Source of the DNA: JAHDVS01 sp964370985
GTDB lineage: Bacteria; Actinomycetota; Thermoleophilia; Gaiellales; Gaiellaceae
DNA: 64,000 nt
Reading direction: 5' to 3'
Assembly: GCA_964370985.1 (NCBI GenBank)
Contig: CAYJLE010000008.1
Location: forward strand, 1 to 64,000
In this document: positions 41,512-48,781 of the stretch, piece by piece
How the letters are laid out: each line of letters begins with the position of its first letter
Position numbering within the stretch: the first letter of the stretch is position 1
The notes under the pieces: generated by a model
The model's database searches: none
Seen by the model: only the letters and a program-made list of their open reading frames with translations
Told to the model about the DNA's origin: nothing
Program-made: the position numbers and the translations under genes

Positions 41512-42732
41512 GTGGAGCCCGAGCTCAGGATCCCCCGCGAGGACGAGTACGGGGCGTTCGGCCAGGCGGTCGCGAACGCCCACGGCGGCGACCTTCCTGC
41601 CGGCCTGCTCGACCGGGTTCGGCCGGTCACCGAGCTCGACCGCTGCCTGATCGCTCTCGACGGGGCGGACGTGGTGGGGACCGCGGAGGCGATCCGCTTC
41701 TCCCTGACCGTGCCCGGCGGGGAGCTCCCGGCTGGCGGAGTCACGACCGTGGGGGTGCTGCCGACGCATCGCCGCCGCGGTCTCCTGACCCGCCTGATGC
41801 GCCGCCAGCTCGACGACCTGCACGCGTGGGGCGAGCCGCTCGCGCTCCTGTGGGCCTCGGAGGGCGGGATCTACCACCGTTTCGGCTACGGGCTCGCGAG
41901 CTGGAACGCTCGGATCGAGGCCGAGCGCGACCGCTTCGCGCTGCGCCACCCGGCCGAGCCGCGGGGCCGGGTGCGGCTGGTCGGCCACGCGGAGGCGCTC
42001 GGGCTGCTCCCGGCCGTGTACGAGCGCGTGCGCGCGGACACGGCGGGGTTCTGCGCGCGCGCGGAGGCCTGGTGGGAGTGCGTGACGCTCGCCGACGACG
42101 AGTACGAGCGCCAGGGCGCCGGCCCACTGTGCCGCGCCGTGCTCGAGCTGAACGGCCGCCCGGAGGCCTACGCGCTCTACCGGGTGCGGCGCGCGTGGGA
42201 GCGGGGGGTGCCGAAGAGCCGCCTCGAGGTGGCGGAGGCGCTCGCGACCTCGCCGGTCGCAGAGCGGGAGCTGTGGCGCTACCTGTTCGGCGTCGACCTG
42301 ATGGAGACGGTGAGCTGGCGGCGGCTCTCGATCGACCATCCGCTGTTCCTGCTCGTGCAGGAGCCTGCAAGGCTGCACCTGAGCGTCGGCGACGGCCTCT
42401 GGCTTCGCCTCGTCGACGCGGCCGCGGCGCTCGCCGGTCGCGGGTACGCGGCCGCCGGGACGCTCCGGCTCGGGCTGACGGACGCGTTCTGCCCCTGGAA
42501 CGAGGGGACGCTCACGCTCGAGGCGTCGCCGGACGGCGCCTCCGTCGCGCGCGGCGGTGCCCCCGAACTGGCCCTCGATGTCGCCGACCTCGCCTCCGTC
42601 TACCTGGGCGGCTTCACGTTCGCCGCGCTCGCCCGCCTCGGGCGGGTCGAGGAGCGCGCCCCGGGCGCGCTCGCGCGCGCCGACCTCCTGTTTCGCACCG
42701 ACCGGGCCCCGTGGTGCCCGGAGGCGTTCTAG
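41512..42732 (+). CDS. Eis-type GNAT acetyltransferase
   Basis: 406 aa from GTG 41512. The acetyl-CoA site is TVGVLPTHRRRGLLTRLMRR (about residues 82-101), followed by LALLWASEGGIYHRFGYGLA, a second GNAT-like half and a C-terminal sterol-carrier-like domain (LEASPDGASVARGG, LASVYLGGFTFAALARLG), and it ends at PWCPEAF with the free C-terminal carboxylate typical of Eis. Eis enzymes acetylate amines of aminoglycosides and proteins; the native substrate is unknown. Confidence 0.88.
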   Translation: MEPELRIPREDEYGAFGQAVANAHGGDLPAGLLDRVRPVTELDRCLIALDGADVVGTAEAIRFSLTVPGGELPAGGVTTVGVLPTHRRRGLLTRLMRRQLDDLHAWGEPLALLWASEGGIYHRFGYGLASWNARIEAERDRFALRHPAEPRGRVRLVGHAEALGLLPAVYERVRADTAGFCARAEAWWECVTLADDEYERQGAGPLCRAVLELNGRPEAYALYRVRRAWERGVPKSRLEVAEALATSPVAERELWRYLFGVDLMETVSWRRLSIDHPLFLLVQEPARLHLSVGDGLWLRLVDAAAALAGRGYAAAGTLRLGLTDAFCPWNEGTLTLEASPDGASVARGGAPELALDVADLASVYLGGFTFAALARLGRVEERAPGALARADLLFRTDRAPWCPEAF

Positions 42733-42735
42733 GCT
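42730..42735 (+). promoter_or_regulatory. -10 hexamer TAGGCT, leaderless SDR gene
   Basis: TAGGCT overlaps the Eis stop codon and ends 6 bp before GTG 42742. Confidence 0.45.
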
Positions 42736-42741
42736 GCAGGC

Positions 42742-43515
42742 GTGTTCCGCCTGGACGGACGTGTCGCGCTCGTCACCGGTGCCGCCTCCGGGATCGGCGC
42801 CGCGACCGCGCGCGTGCTCGCCGAGGCGGGCGCCGACGTCGCCGTCGGCTGGTACGGAGGCGACCCGCACGACGTCGCCCCGACCGTGCGCGCGGTCGAG
42901 GAGCGCGGCCGCCGCTGCCTCTCCCTCGAGGGCGATCTCGCGGATCCGGCGACGGCCGCCCGGCTGGTCGCCGAGACCGCCGGGCAGCTCGGTCGCCTCG
43001 ACGTGGTCGTCGCGAACGCGGCGATCGCCCGCGACGTGCCCCTCACCGAGCTCGACGACGCCCGCTGGGGCGCGCTCCTCGACCTCGACCTGGGCGCGGT
43101 CTTTCGCTGCTTCCGCGCCGCCGCGCCGCCGATGGCCGCCGCCGGCTGGGGGCGGCTGCTCGCGACGAGCTCGATCGCGGGCGCCGTGCAGGGCTGGGAT
43201 CGCCACGCCCACTACGCGGCCGCGAAGGCCGGGATCGCCGGTCTCGTGCGCAGCCTCGCCGTCGAGCTCGGCCCGAGCGGCATCACCATCAACGCGGTCG
43301 CCCCGGGCGTGATCGAGACGCCCCAGAGCCTCGACCCGGTCAACTCGCTCGGCCCGGGCGGCGTCGCCGACTTCGCCGCCCGCGTCCCGGTCGGCCGTAA
43401 CGGCCTGCCCGACGACATCGCCCATGTGTTCGCCTTCCTCGCGAGCGAGGAGGCGTCGTTCCTGACCGGCCAGACGATCGTCGTCGACGGCGGAGCAACG
43501 CTCTCCCTCACCTGA
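42742..43515 (+). CDS. short-chain dehydrogenase/reductase, FabG-like
   Basis: 257 aa. VALVTGAASGIGAATARVLA (NADP site), VVANAAI, catalytic Ser in LLATSSIAGAVQGWD, YAAAKAGIAGLVRSLAVELG (Tyr/Lys) and FLTGQTIVVDGGATL. It could be a 3-oxoacyl-ACP reductase or another alcohol dehydrogenase. It ends 24 bp before tRNA-Val. Confidence 0.9.
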   Translation: MFRLDGRVALVTGAASGIGAATARVLAEAGADVAVGWYGGDPHDVAPTVRAVEERGRRCLSLEGDLADPATAARLVAETAGQLGRLDVVVANAAIARDVPLTELDDARWGALLDLDLGAVFRCFRAAAPPMAAAGWGRLLATSSIAGAVQGWDRHAHYAAAKAGIAGLVRSLAVELGPSGITINAVAPGVIETPQSLDPVNSLGPGGVADFAARVPVGRNGLPDDIAHVFAFLASEEASFLTGQTIVVDGGATLSLT

Positions 43516-43539
43516 CGTCAGCTAGAATCCGCCTCCGCG

Positions 43540-43612
43540 GGGCGGTTAGCTCAGTTGGGAGAGCACCAGCTCGACAAGCTGGGGGTCACTGGTTCGAGCC
43601 CAGTACCGCCCA
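43540..43612 (+). tRNA. tRNA-Val (anticodon GAC)
   Basis: Acceptor stem GGGCGGT/ACCGCCC, D arm TAGCTCAGTTGGGAGAGCA, anticodon stem CCAGC/GCTGG with loop TCGACAA giving anticodon GAC, T arm CTGGTTCGAGCCCAG. CCA is not encoded. Its 3' end, from 43592, is the left attachment site of the mobile element. Confidence 0.95.
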
Positions 43613-43614
43613 TA
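43592..43614. other. attL: tRNA-Val 3' end
   Basis: 23 bases starting GTTCGAGCCCAGTACC are repeated exactly at 57433-57455. The repeat covers the T loop and 3' acceptor strand, so integration leaves the tRNA intact. Confidence 0.92.
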
Positions 43615-44230
43615 TCTCGAACGCTCGTTCGCCGCATGGTTGAGCGAAATCCCTGCAAATCGGCACATTCCGGTTTGTGCCATGTGTGTCATACATGACG
43701 GGAACGCTCGTGCGGTGCTACCCCCGGTGCTACCCCCGGAAATCGAGGGGGGACGGGCATTCGGGCCGGCCGCGCCCTGCCCGGCCCCGCCAGTGTCCTT
43801 TTCGCGGCGCCCGGCATGCCGAAGCGGCCCTGAATGGTGGGCGACGCCGGCTGCACACCGGGGGCTACGAGGAGTAGGGTTGGGTTCACCTCCTGGGTCT
43901 CGGCCGTCTTCCTCCCGTCCGGCAGGAGCCGCCGAGCCCGGGTGCCAGGGTGCCGGCTTTCGGTAACCGGCCGACGGGAACCCGCAAGTGGGTTTGCCTT
44001 CTCAGCCGCCTGGCAATGCCCGGTCCGCTTTCCTGGCCGACTTGGCAGGGCATGGCTACCGCCGGACGATAGAGACGCCCCTCCGGGGGCTTCTCTATGC
44101 GCCCGCGGCGCCCATGCAGATACCTTCGGCCGCCCGTCGCGTGGCCTCTCCGTTGCCCTACGCCATCGGGCGGATCGGGTAGCGACGTCCGGGCCCTTGA
44201 CGGGCGTCCGGTGAGAGGCGTACGCTCCCG
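43615..44230. other. left end of element, no convincing gene
   Basis: About 600 bp between attL and the first promoter. Contents: an inverted repeat CGAACG-CT-CGTTCG (about 43619-43632), a tandem 12-bp repeat GGTGCTACCCCC twice (about 43713-43736), the pair TGGCAATGCCC / GGGCATGG, and a strong stem-loop at 44069-44098. Open frames here have poor composition. It may hold integrase arm sites or a structured RNA. Confidence 0.5.
44069..44098. other. stem-loop with UNCG-type tetraloop
   Basis: ATAGAGACGCCCC and GGGGCTTCTCTAT form a 13-position stem with one mismatch around the loop TCCG closed by C-G, an exceptionally stable tetraloop class. Could be an intrinsic terminator without U tract or part of a small RNA. 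Confidence 0.55.
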
Positions 44231-44254
44231 CGCATGGCTGATGATGGCAGCCAT
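44197..44254 (+). promoter_or_regulatory. promoter with palindrome, first element genes
   Basis: TTGACG (44197-44202), 18 bp, TACGCT (44221-44226). Right after the expected start is ATGGCTG-N7-CAGCCAT (44234-44254), a 7-bp inverted repeat that could be an operator or 5' hairpin. A leaderless 8-codon frame (ATG 44234 to TGA) lies inside it. Confidence 0.5.
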
Positions 44255-44341
44255 CCTTGAGCGTTGGAAGAATGCGCGTGGCCTCCGGGCCGGCGCCATC
44301 ATCGCCGCGCTCGGGGGCCTTCGCGCGGAAAGGACGGCACG

Positions 44342-44710
44342 ATGCCCACCGCCACCGACCGGGCCGAGACCCTCGAGGAGTACGCGCAACGAGAAGCGCT
44401 CGCCGCGATCCTCCTCACCCTGACCGACAACTACCTCGGACACTCACTCCTCGACGAGCGCACACAACGCGACCTATTCGGAGACCTCCTCGTCCACACC
44501 GAGACGATCGGCGAGCTCAGCGCCCGCCAACACGAGCGGCTCTGGCCGAGCGACGAATGGCCAGACGGACCGGCCGGCGAAGACTACGACCGCGCCACCG
44601 CCCGGGCCGAACTGATCGCCGCCCGCGTGCTCGGCGAGATCGCAGCCGAGCCGCAAACCGCAGCCCGCGCAGCCGCCGCGCTCACCGAGAACGCGCTCCG
44701 CATCCTGTAG
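44342..44710 (+). CDS. element hypothetical protein (122 aa)
   Basis: MPTATDRAETLEEYAQREAL opens a mostly helical acidic protein ending TAARAAAALTENALRIL. GAAAGGA precedes ATG 44342. No family is recognised; a 12-bp-arm hairpin follows the gene. Probably a regulator or accessory protein of the element, without evidence for a function. Confidence 0.6.
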   Translation: MPTATDRAETLEEYAQREALAAILLTLTDNYLGHSLLDERTQRDLFGDLLVHTETIGELSARQHERLWPSDEWPDGPAGEDYDRATARAELIAARVLGEIAAEPQTAARAAAALTENALRIL

Positions 44711-44730
44711 CCACTGCGGCATCCCTCCAC

Positions 44731-44781
44731 GGCTGGCGGGCCGAACCGCACGACACCGAAACCGGAACCGGCCCGCCAGCC
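44731..44781. terminator. 12-bp-arm inverted repeat after the first element gene
   Basis: GGCTGGCGGGCC (44731-44742) and GGCCCGCCAGCC (44770-44781) are perfect complements separated by 27 bases. Large hairpin, no U tract; a terminator or an RNA element. The stretch 44711-44954 otherwise shows no gene. Confidence 0.45.
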
Positions 44782-44954
44782 CCATCGGGCACCCGCTCCA
44801 GGCGATCGCCGCGGCGACGGATTCGAGCATCCACGAGCTACCCGCCGACCGCGCCAGCACAGGCCGAGCACGCGTTGCCGCACCCGGCAACCTCCGACGC
44901 GAAAGCTACCGTTCCAAGAAACCGACAACGCGCCAAGAACACGGAGTTTTCGCC

Positions 44955-45311
44955 ATGCCATCCCTGACACCCGAGCAGCTCCAGGCCGCACGGAAAGCCT
45001 CCGGGCGCCTCGGCGGCCGCCCGAGGAAGCCAACCATCGACGAGGCCCGCCGGGAGAGCCTGCGCGAGCTCGTGCCCGAGGCGGTGCGTGTGCTCGAGCA
45101 GTCGCTTCGCTCCGACGATGAGAGGTTGCGGCTCGCCGCCGCCCGCGAGGTCTTCGATCGTTCGTGGGGTCGGCCGCCGCAGCGGATCGAGAGCCACGCC
45201 CCGACGGTTGCCGAGCGGCTCGGGGAGATGTCGGCGGAGCAGCTCGACGAGCTGGCTCGTGAGGCGCTCGAGGCGCTCGGCGCCGCTGAGGGCCCGCCTG
45301 AGGTTCCGTGA
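44955..45311 (+). CDS. element small protein with AT-hook-like start
   Basis: 118 aa: MPSLTPEQLQAARKASGRLG then GRPRKPTIDEARRESLREL; GRPRKP resembles an AT-hook/minor-groove motif. The rest is helical (VLEQSLRSDDERLRLAAARE, MSAEQLDELAREALEALG). Reminiscent of small terminase-like or HEAT-type helper proteins in actinophages, but I cannot assign it. The stop overlaps the next gene's GTG. Confidence 0.6.
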   Translation: MPSLTPEQLQAARKASGRLGGRPRKPTIDEARRESLRELVPEAVRVLEQSLRSDDERLRLAAAREVFDRSWGRPPQRIESHAPTVAERLGEMSAEQLDELAREALEALGAAEGPPEVP

Positions 45312-45511
45312 GCGGTCGGCGACCGCGGGGGAAGGGTTCTGCCCGCCCCGCGGAGGCGGAGGCCGCTGAGCAGCTTCGGCGGCTGCTCGCTGCGGTCGAG
45401 CGGGGGGAGATCGAAGCGGGCTCGCCGTCGGCGCGGGCGCTCCTGCGCCGGATGGAGGGTGCTTCCGTCGCGCTCGAGCGCGCGTCCGAGCGGCCTTCCC
45501 CGAAGCCCTGA
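45308..45511 (+). CDS. element small basic protein (67 aa)
   Basis: GTG 45308 (GTGA overlap). SGRRPRGKGSARPAEAEAAE, LRRLLAAVERGEIEAGSPSA. Probably helical; function unknown. Coupled to the preceding gene. Confidence 0.5.
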   Translation: MSGRRPRGKGSARPAEAEAAEQLRRLLAAVERGEIEAGSPSARALLRRMEGASVALERASERPSPKP

Positions 45512-45522
45512 CAACAATCCCC

Positions 45523-45552
45523 TTGACACGAAACGTCCGTTTAGTGTAAGCT
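45523..45552 (+). promoter_or_regulatory. resolvase promoter
   Basis: TTGACA (45523-45528), 18 bp, TAAGCT (45547-45552), with the small palindrome AAACG-TC-CGTTT in the spacer. The start codon GTG 45559 is 6 bp beyond the -10, so the message should be leaderless. Confidence 0.65.
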
Positions 45553-45558
45553 CGTGGT

Positions 45559-46185
45559 GTGAGGGTCGCCGGTTACCTGAGGGTGAGCACGGGCGAGCAG
45601 GCCGACTCCGGCCTCGGGCTCGAGGCGCAGCGCCAGGCGATCACGGCCGAGTGCGACCGGCGCGGCTGGCAGCTCGTCCACGTGTTCGAGGACGCGGCCT
45701 CGGGGAAGGATCTCCGGGGCCGCGACGGGCTCGCCGAGGCGATCGCCGCGGTGGAGTCGCAGGAGGCCGAGGCGCTCGTCTGCTCCAAGCTCGACCGGCT
45801 GAGCCGAAGCCTGCTCGACTTCGCCGCGCTCATGGATCGAAGCCGCCGCAAGGGCTGGGCGCTCGTCGCGCTCGACCTCGGCGTCGATACCTCCTCGCCC
45901 GGCGGCGAGCTGATGGCGAACGTGCTCGCGACGTTCGCTGTGTACGAGCGGCGTCTGACTGGGCAGCGCACCCGCGACGCGCTCGCCGTCAAGCGAGCGC
46001 AGGGCGTCCGGCTCGGCCGGCCCCGCTCGATCCCCGACGACGTGCGCGACCGAATCCGCGCCCTACACGGAGACGGACTGAGCCTGCCGAAGATCGCGGC
46101 GGCGCTCGAGCAGAACGGCGTACCGACCGCCCGCGGCGGGCGCCGCTGGTACCCGAGCACCGTCCGCGCCGTGATCGCCGAGTAG
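45559..46185 (+). CDS. serine recombinase / resolvase
   Basis: 208 aa. VAGYLRVSTGEQADSGLGLE has the catalytic Ser of the resolvase/invertase family; ALVCSKLDRLSRSLLDFAAL (active-site Arg), NVLATFAVYERRLTGQRTRD follow, and the C-terminal HTH is GLSLPKIAAALEQNGVPTAR. It cuts and joins DNA at short sites, probably resolving dimers or acting as an invertase inside the element. This is additional to the tyrosine integrase. Confidence 0.9.
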   Translation: MRVAGYLRVSTGEQADSGLGLEAQRQAITAECDRRGWQLVHVFEDAASGKDLRGRDGLAEAIAAVESQEAEALVCSKLDRLSRSLLDFAALMDRSRRKGWALVALDLGVDTSSPGGELMANVLATFAVYERRLTGQRTRDALAVKRAQGVRLGRPRSIPDDVRDRIRALHGDGLSLPKIAAALEQNGVPTARGGRRWYPSTVRAVIAE

Positions 46186-46240
46186 GCGCTTCTTAGCGTC
46201 TAGGCAGACCGGGCGACCCGTGGTAGGGTGCTCGTCTCCG

Positions 46241-46546
46241 ATGTGCCGGCGTGTCACGGTCACGGTGTCGATCGCGCTGCTTCTAGCGTTTCCCTCCCCG
46301 GCTGCTGGGCACTTCGGTGCCGACTACCAGTACCGGTGGGAGGCAGTCCAGAACCTCCGGGACGCCCTGTGGGACATTGGCTGGATACCAATGCGGCTCT
46401 CGTGCGGGAAGCGCATCATCGCTGTCCACTTCATTTGCTCGTTCAAGCGTCTCGGCAGCAACTACGTGCTGTGCTATCACGCGCTCGAAGAGGGCCTGTT
46501 TGAGGTGACACGCTACCGCGCGGGCCGCTGCCAGCAGTGGTACTAG
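46241..46546 (+). CDS. small secreted hypothetical protein
   Basis: 101 aa from ATG 46241: MCRRVTVTVSIALLLAFPSP is a signal peptide with AAG at its end, followed by HFGADYQYRWEAVQNLRDAL and four cysteines (RLSCGKR, HFICSFK, VLCYHAL, GRCQQWY), likely two disulfides. No family recognised. Lower GC than neighbours, consistent with transferred cargo. Confidence 0.6.
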   Translation: MCRRVTVTVSIALLLAFPSPAAGHFGADYQYRWEAVQNLRDALWDIGWIPMRLSCGKRIIAVHFICSFKRLGSNYVLCYHALEEGLFEVTRYRAGRCQQWY

Positions 46547-46626
46547 CGACGACGCGAGCGCCCCGATCCCCTCCCCCGCGCGGGCCGCGAGCGCGCGGGG
46601 CCCCCGGATCCGGCGGTCGGGTTCTC

Positions 46627-46661
46627 TTGACAGAAGTCAGCCGACGATTCAAGCTCGTCGG
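46627..46661 (+). promoter_or_regulatory. promoter with palindrome, upstream of Excalibur lipoprotein
   Basis: TTGACA (46627-46632), 17 bp, CAAGCT (46650-46655). The -10 lies inside CCGACGA-N7-TCGTCGG (46641-46661), a 7-bp inverted repeat, suggesting repression. Confidence 0.5.
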
Positions 46662-46700
46662 CCACCCTGGATGCGATCAGCTGCTCGTGAGGGGAGTGCG

Positions 46701-47006
46701 GTGAAGGCGCGTATTGCCATGACCGTTGTAGTTGTCCTCGTGCTTGGGTTCGGCGCGTGCACGCTCGAGGGGTCGGTACCCCGCACTGAGCCGGTGGCCG
46801 ACGAGGCCTCGGCGCTCGAGCTCGCGGAACCGCCGCCGGCTTCGGAGCCGTCGGCGTCCAGCTGCGACTCGTCCTACCCGGACTTCTGCATCCCGCCCCC
46901 GCCGCCCGACCTCGACTGCGCGGACGTGTCTGGCCCGTTCACGGTCGTGGGCTCAGACCCGCATCGCTTCGACGGCGACGATGATGGTGTGGGATGCGAG
47001 GGGTGA
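46701..47006 (+). CDS. Excalibur-domain calcium-binding lipoprotein
   Basis: 101 aa from GTG 46701 (GAGGGG upstream). Signal/lipobox VVVVLVLGFGACTLEG; Pro-rich spacer; C-terminal Excalibur motif LDCADVSGPFTV...GSDPHRFDGDDDGVGCEG with the DxDxDG calcium loop. Exported surface protein, function unknown. Its stop overlaps the next gene. Confidence 0.75.
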   Translation: MKARIAMTVVVVLVLGFGACTLEGSVPRTEPVADEASALELAEPPPASEPSASSCDSSYPDFCIPPPPPDLDCADVSGPFTVVGSDPHRFDGDDDGVGCEG

Positions 47007-47578
47007 CACCGAGCACGGACATGATCCGGTCACTCCCGGTGTCTCTGGTCGGCGTCCTTGTCGCGGCGTCCATTCTGGGCGGCTGCTCGGGTGTTCGGGC
47101 GGCCGGTGGCGACGTCGATGACTGCGCCGAGGTGGTGCGCTACGTCGAGGCGGCTGGCGACATGCAGTCGCTCGACGATGAGGTTGCGGCCGTAGAGTGG
47201 GCGTTCTCAAGCGCGGAGGAAGCCAGGCGTCTCGGCCGCATGTACGAGGACTTCGAGTCGCGATACGGCGTCGTTGTGGACGAGGCCGAGGCGGACCTTG
47301 TACGTGCCCGTCGCGATGGTGTTGCTGGTGATCTGGTTGCGGCGTGGGAGGCATTGGTAGAGAGCCTGCGTCTGAGCGCGGGGATCGCGGGCTTCTATGC
47401 GGCGGCGCTCGCTGAGCCGAAGCGCTTGCAGCGGAACTTCGCTGAGTTTGAGATTGAGAGCGGGGAACGGCTACGGGAAGGAGAGGCCGCTCGTCTTCGC
47501 TATGCCGCGGCTTCGGCGGCCGCCTTCGGTGCGCGCGGCTTCGAGCAGGATGGTGGCAAGTTCGTCATCGCGTGCTAG
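46994..47578 (+). CDS. element lipoprotein (194 aa)
   Basis: SLVGVLVAASILGGCSGVRA is a lipobox; the rest is helical (AVEWAFSSAEEARRLGRMYE, LVAAWEALVESLRLSAGIAG, LREGEAARLRYAAASAAAFG). ATG 46994 overlaps the Excalibur stop; ATG 47021 is a second candidate. Probably cell-surface anchored; no family recognised. Confidence 0.65.
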   Translation: MRGVTPSTDMIRSLPVSLVGVLVAASILGGCSGVRAAGGDVDDCAEVVRYVEAAGDMQSLDDEVAAVEWAFSSAEEARRLGRMYEDFESRYGVVVDEAEADLVRARRDGVAGDLVAAWEALVESLRLSAGIAGFYAAALAEPKRLQRNFAEFEIESGERLREGEAARLRYAAASAAAFGARGFEQDGGKFVIAC

Positions 47579-47826
47579 TAGACGTCCCCGTGTACTGCCG
47601 CTGCGGCTGCGCCAGCGGGGAGTATGCCGACGGAGAAGATCCCCCACCAGGTGCTCTCCTCGAAGATGTGGATGTGCCCGACTACTGGTGCGAACCACCA
47701 CCATGTGGGATCGCTTTGGATGGCAATGTAGATCCAGAACGCGCAGTAGCCGAAGAAGGCGAGTAGCGCAGCGAAGGCGGCGGCGGTACGCGTGCGCGAG
47801 ACTGTAGTGGTGTAATCGTGGATTCG
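47575..47826 (-). CDS. possible small membrane protein without recognised start
   Basis: On the minus strand the frame open from 47826 to the TAG at 47577-47575 reads TAAAFAALLAFFGYCAFWIY, IAIQSDPTWWWFAPVVGH, IHIFEESTWWGIFSVGIL, PAGAAAAAVHGDVY: two hydrophobic helices, Trp-rich loop, G/C-biased third positions. There is no in-frame ATG, GTG or TTG (first plausible codon is GTC 47802), so it is either a decayed gene or misread at the 5' end. Its stop overlaps the stop of the lipoprotein gene on the other strand. Confidence 0.35.
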   Translation of the reverse strand, partial: RIHDYTTTVSRTRTAAAFAALLAFFGYCAFWIYIAIQSDPTWWWFAPVVGHIHIFEESTWWGIFSVGILPAGAAAAAVHGDVY

Positions 47827-47916
47827 TCAAGACCGTGGGAGCGATCAAGGCGGTCGGTCAGGCTTTCGATCGCCGTGTTCTGGTCACGCACGGCCTGCGC
47901 CCCGGAACCCGGCCCC

Positions 47917-48627
47917 TCACGGCGCGCTGGGCGGTCTGTTGCGGCGGTGCGGGCGAGGGGCATAGAGGGCCAGCTCGGCGTCGAGCCAGTGACTCCGGCT
48001 CGTGCGCATCCGGTGGCGCCAGCGGGCGATCGTACGGGCCTGGTTGAGCGGGTCGAGGACTGGGAGGTTGCCTAATTCGCGGGCGAACCGGTCAGCCTCC
48101 ATCTTTTCGCGGCGCCGGCGTCGTTTGAGTATCGCGTTGATCTCCCGGTCGAGCGCTGGGGGGACTGGCTCGAAGGCTTCGCTCTCGCCATCTTCGTTCC
48201 TGAACTCTTGATCGAACTTCTTGCGCGCCTCGTTGAGGGTGGCTGTGTAGTCGACGTGAGGACGGCGCATGACCTGCATGTGGAGCCACCGCAGGTGGGT
48301 CTGCGCCTTGGCCCAGGCGGGGTCGGGTGGAAGGGTGATCGCGAGCTCGACGCGCTCCTTCCCGTCCTCCCCGAACGGGCGCCCCAATCTCGCGTTGACG
48401 GCGGCGATGTAGCGCAGCAGCCGCGCGTGCTCGAGGAGTGTCTCGGCTGTCGCTTTGCCGGGGAGGCGGTCGAGAGCGCCGAGCGCTGAGTAGACGAGCG
48501 GCTTGCCTGGCCCGCGAGGCCGGGATGATTTCAGTTGCCCGCCCCGCTCCGAGGGGCCCGTCTCGCTGTGCGAATCTCGCTGTATGAACACGTCTTTCCA
48601 CAAGATGCCAGACAGCCCGGAGGACAT
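47917..48627 (-). CDS. element hypothetical protein, divergent to excisionase-like gene
   Basis: 236 aa if begun at ATG 48627, but GTG 48591 or a later start is likely because the first part overlaps the excisionase-like gene. LGALDRLPGKATAETLLEHA, LRYIAAVNARLGRPFGEDGK, HLRWLHMQVMRRPHVDYTAT and a Lys/Arg-rich LKRRRRREKMEADRFAR suggest nucleic-acid binding. No family recognised. It is the only sizeable leftward gene in the element. Confidence 0.6.
   Translation of the reverse strand: MSSGLSGILWKDVFIQRDSHSETGPSERGGQLKSSRPRGPGKPLVYSALGALDRLPGKATAETLLEHARLLRYIAAVNARLGRPFGEDGKERVELAITLPPDPAWAKAQTHLRWLHMQVMRRPHVDYTATLNEARKKFDQEFRNEDGESEAFEPVPPALDREINAILKRRRRREKMEADRFARELGNLPVLDPLNQARTIARWRHRMRTSRSHWLDAELALYAPRPHRRNRPPSAP
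48561..48583. promoter_or_regulatory. 9-bp direct repeats before the excisionase-like gene
   Basis: TCTCGCTGT occurs at 48561-48569 and 48575-48583, 14 bp apart, directly before ATG 48584. Excisionases bind spaced direct repeats, so this may be a self-binding site (inference). Confidence 0.45.
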
Positions 48628-48781
48628 GCTCTCCGGGGCCGCGGTTGCCCGTTGGCTGGGAGTGTCACCGCGGACGGTGATGCGGCTACGGGACCGGGGA
48701 GAGTTGCGTCCGTACCGGGTGGGACGCCAGTGGCGCTACGCGCCCCCTGACGTACGCCGCTATCTCGGGGTAGATCGGTGA
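48584..48781 (+). CDS. excisionase-family helix-turn-helix protein
   Basis: 65 aa: MLSGAAVARWLGVSPRTVMR, LRDRGELRPYRVGRQWRYAP, PDVRRYLGVDR, the MerR-like winged helix of excisionase/DNA-binding domain proteins. Start ATG 48584, with 48605 or 48626 possible. It is coupled to the next gene (GTGA). May direct excision with the tyrosine integrase or regulate the element. Confidence 0.8.
   Translation: MNTSFHKMPDSPEDMLSGAAVARWLGVSPRTVMRLRDRGELRPYRVGRQWRYAPPDVRRYLGVDR

Noticed and set aside
39037..43425. A 1462-codon open frame on the minus strand across the helicase, glycosylase, Eis and SDR genes
   Set aside because: It is antisense to four well-supported genes, rich in Arg/Glu/Asp dipeptides typical of complementary high-GC codons, and shows no domain.
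43713..43736. Possible CRISPR-like short repeats (GGTGCTACCCCC twice)
   Set aside because: Only two adjacent 12-bp copies, no spacers and no cas gene; a simple tandem repeat.
43834..44214. A 126-codon frame in the left end of the element
   Set aside because: No ribosome site or family; overlaps stem-loops and repeats that explain the sequence better as non-coding.
47572..47766. A Cys/Pro/Asp-rich 64-codon plus-strand frame
   Set aside because: The opposite strand gives a far more protein-like membrane sequence; this frame is probably its shadow.
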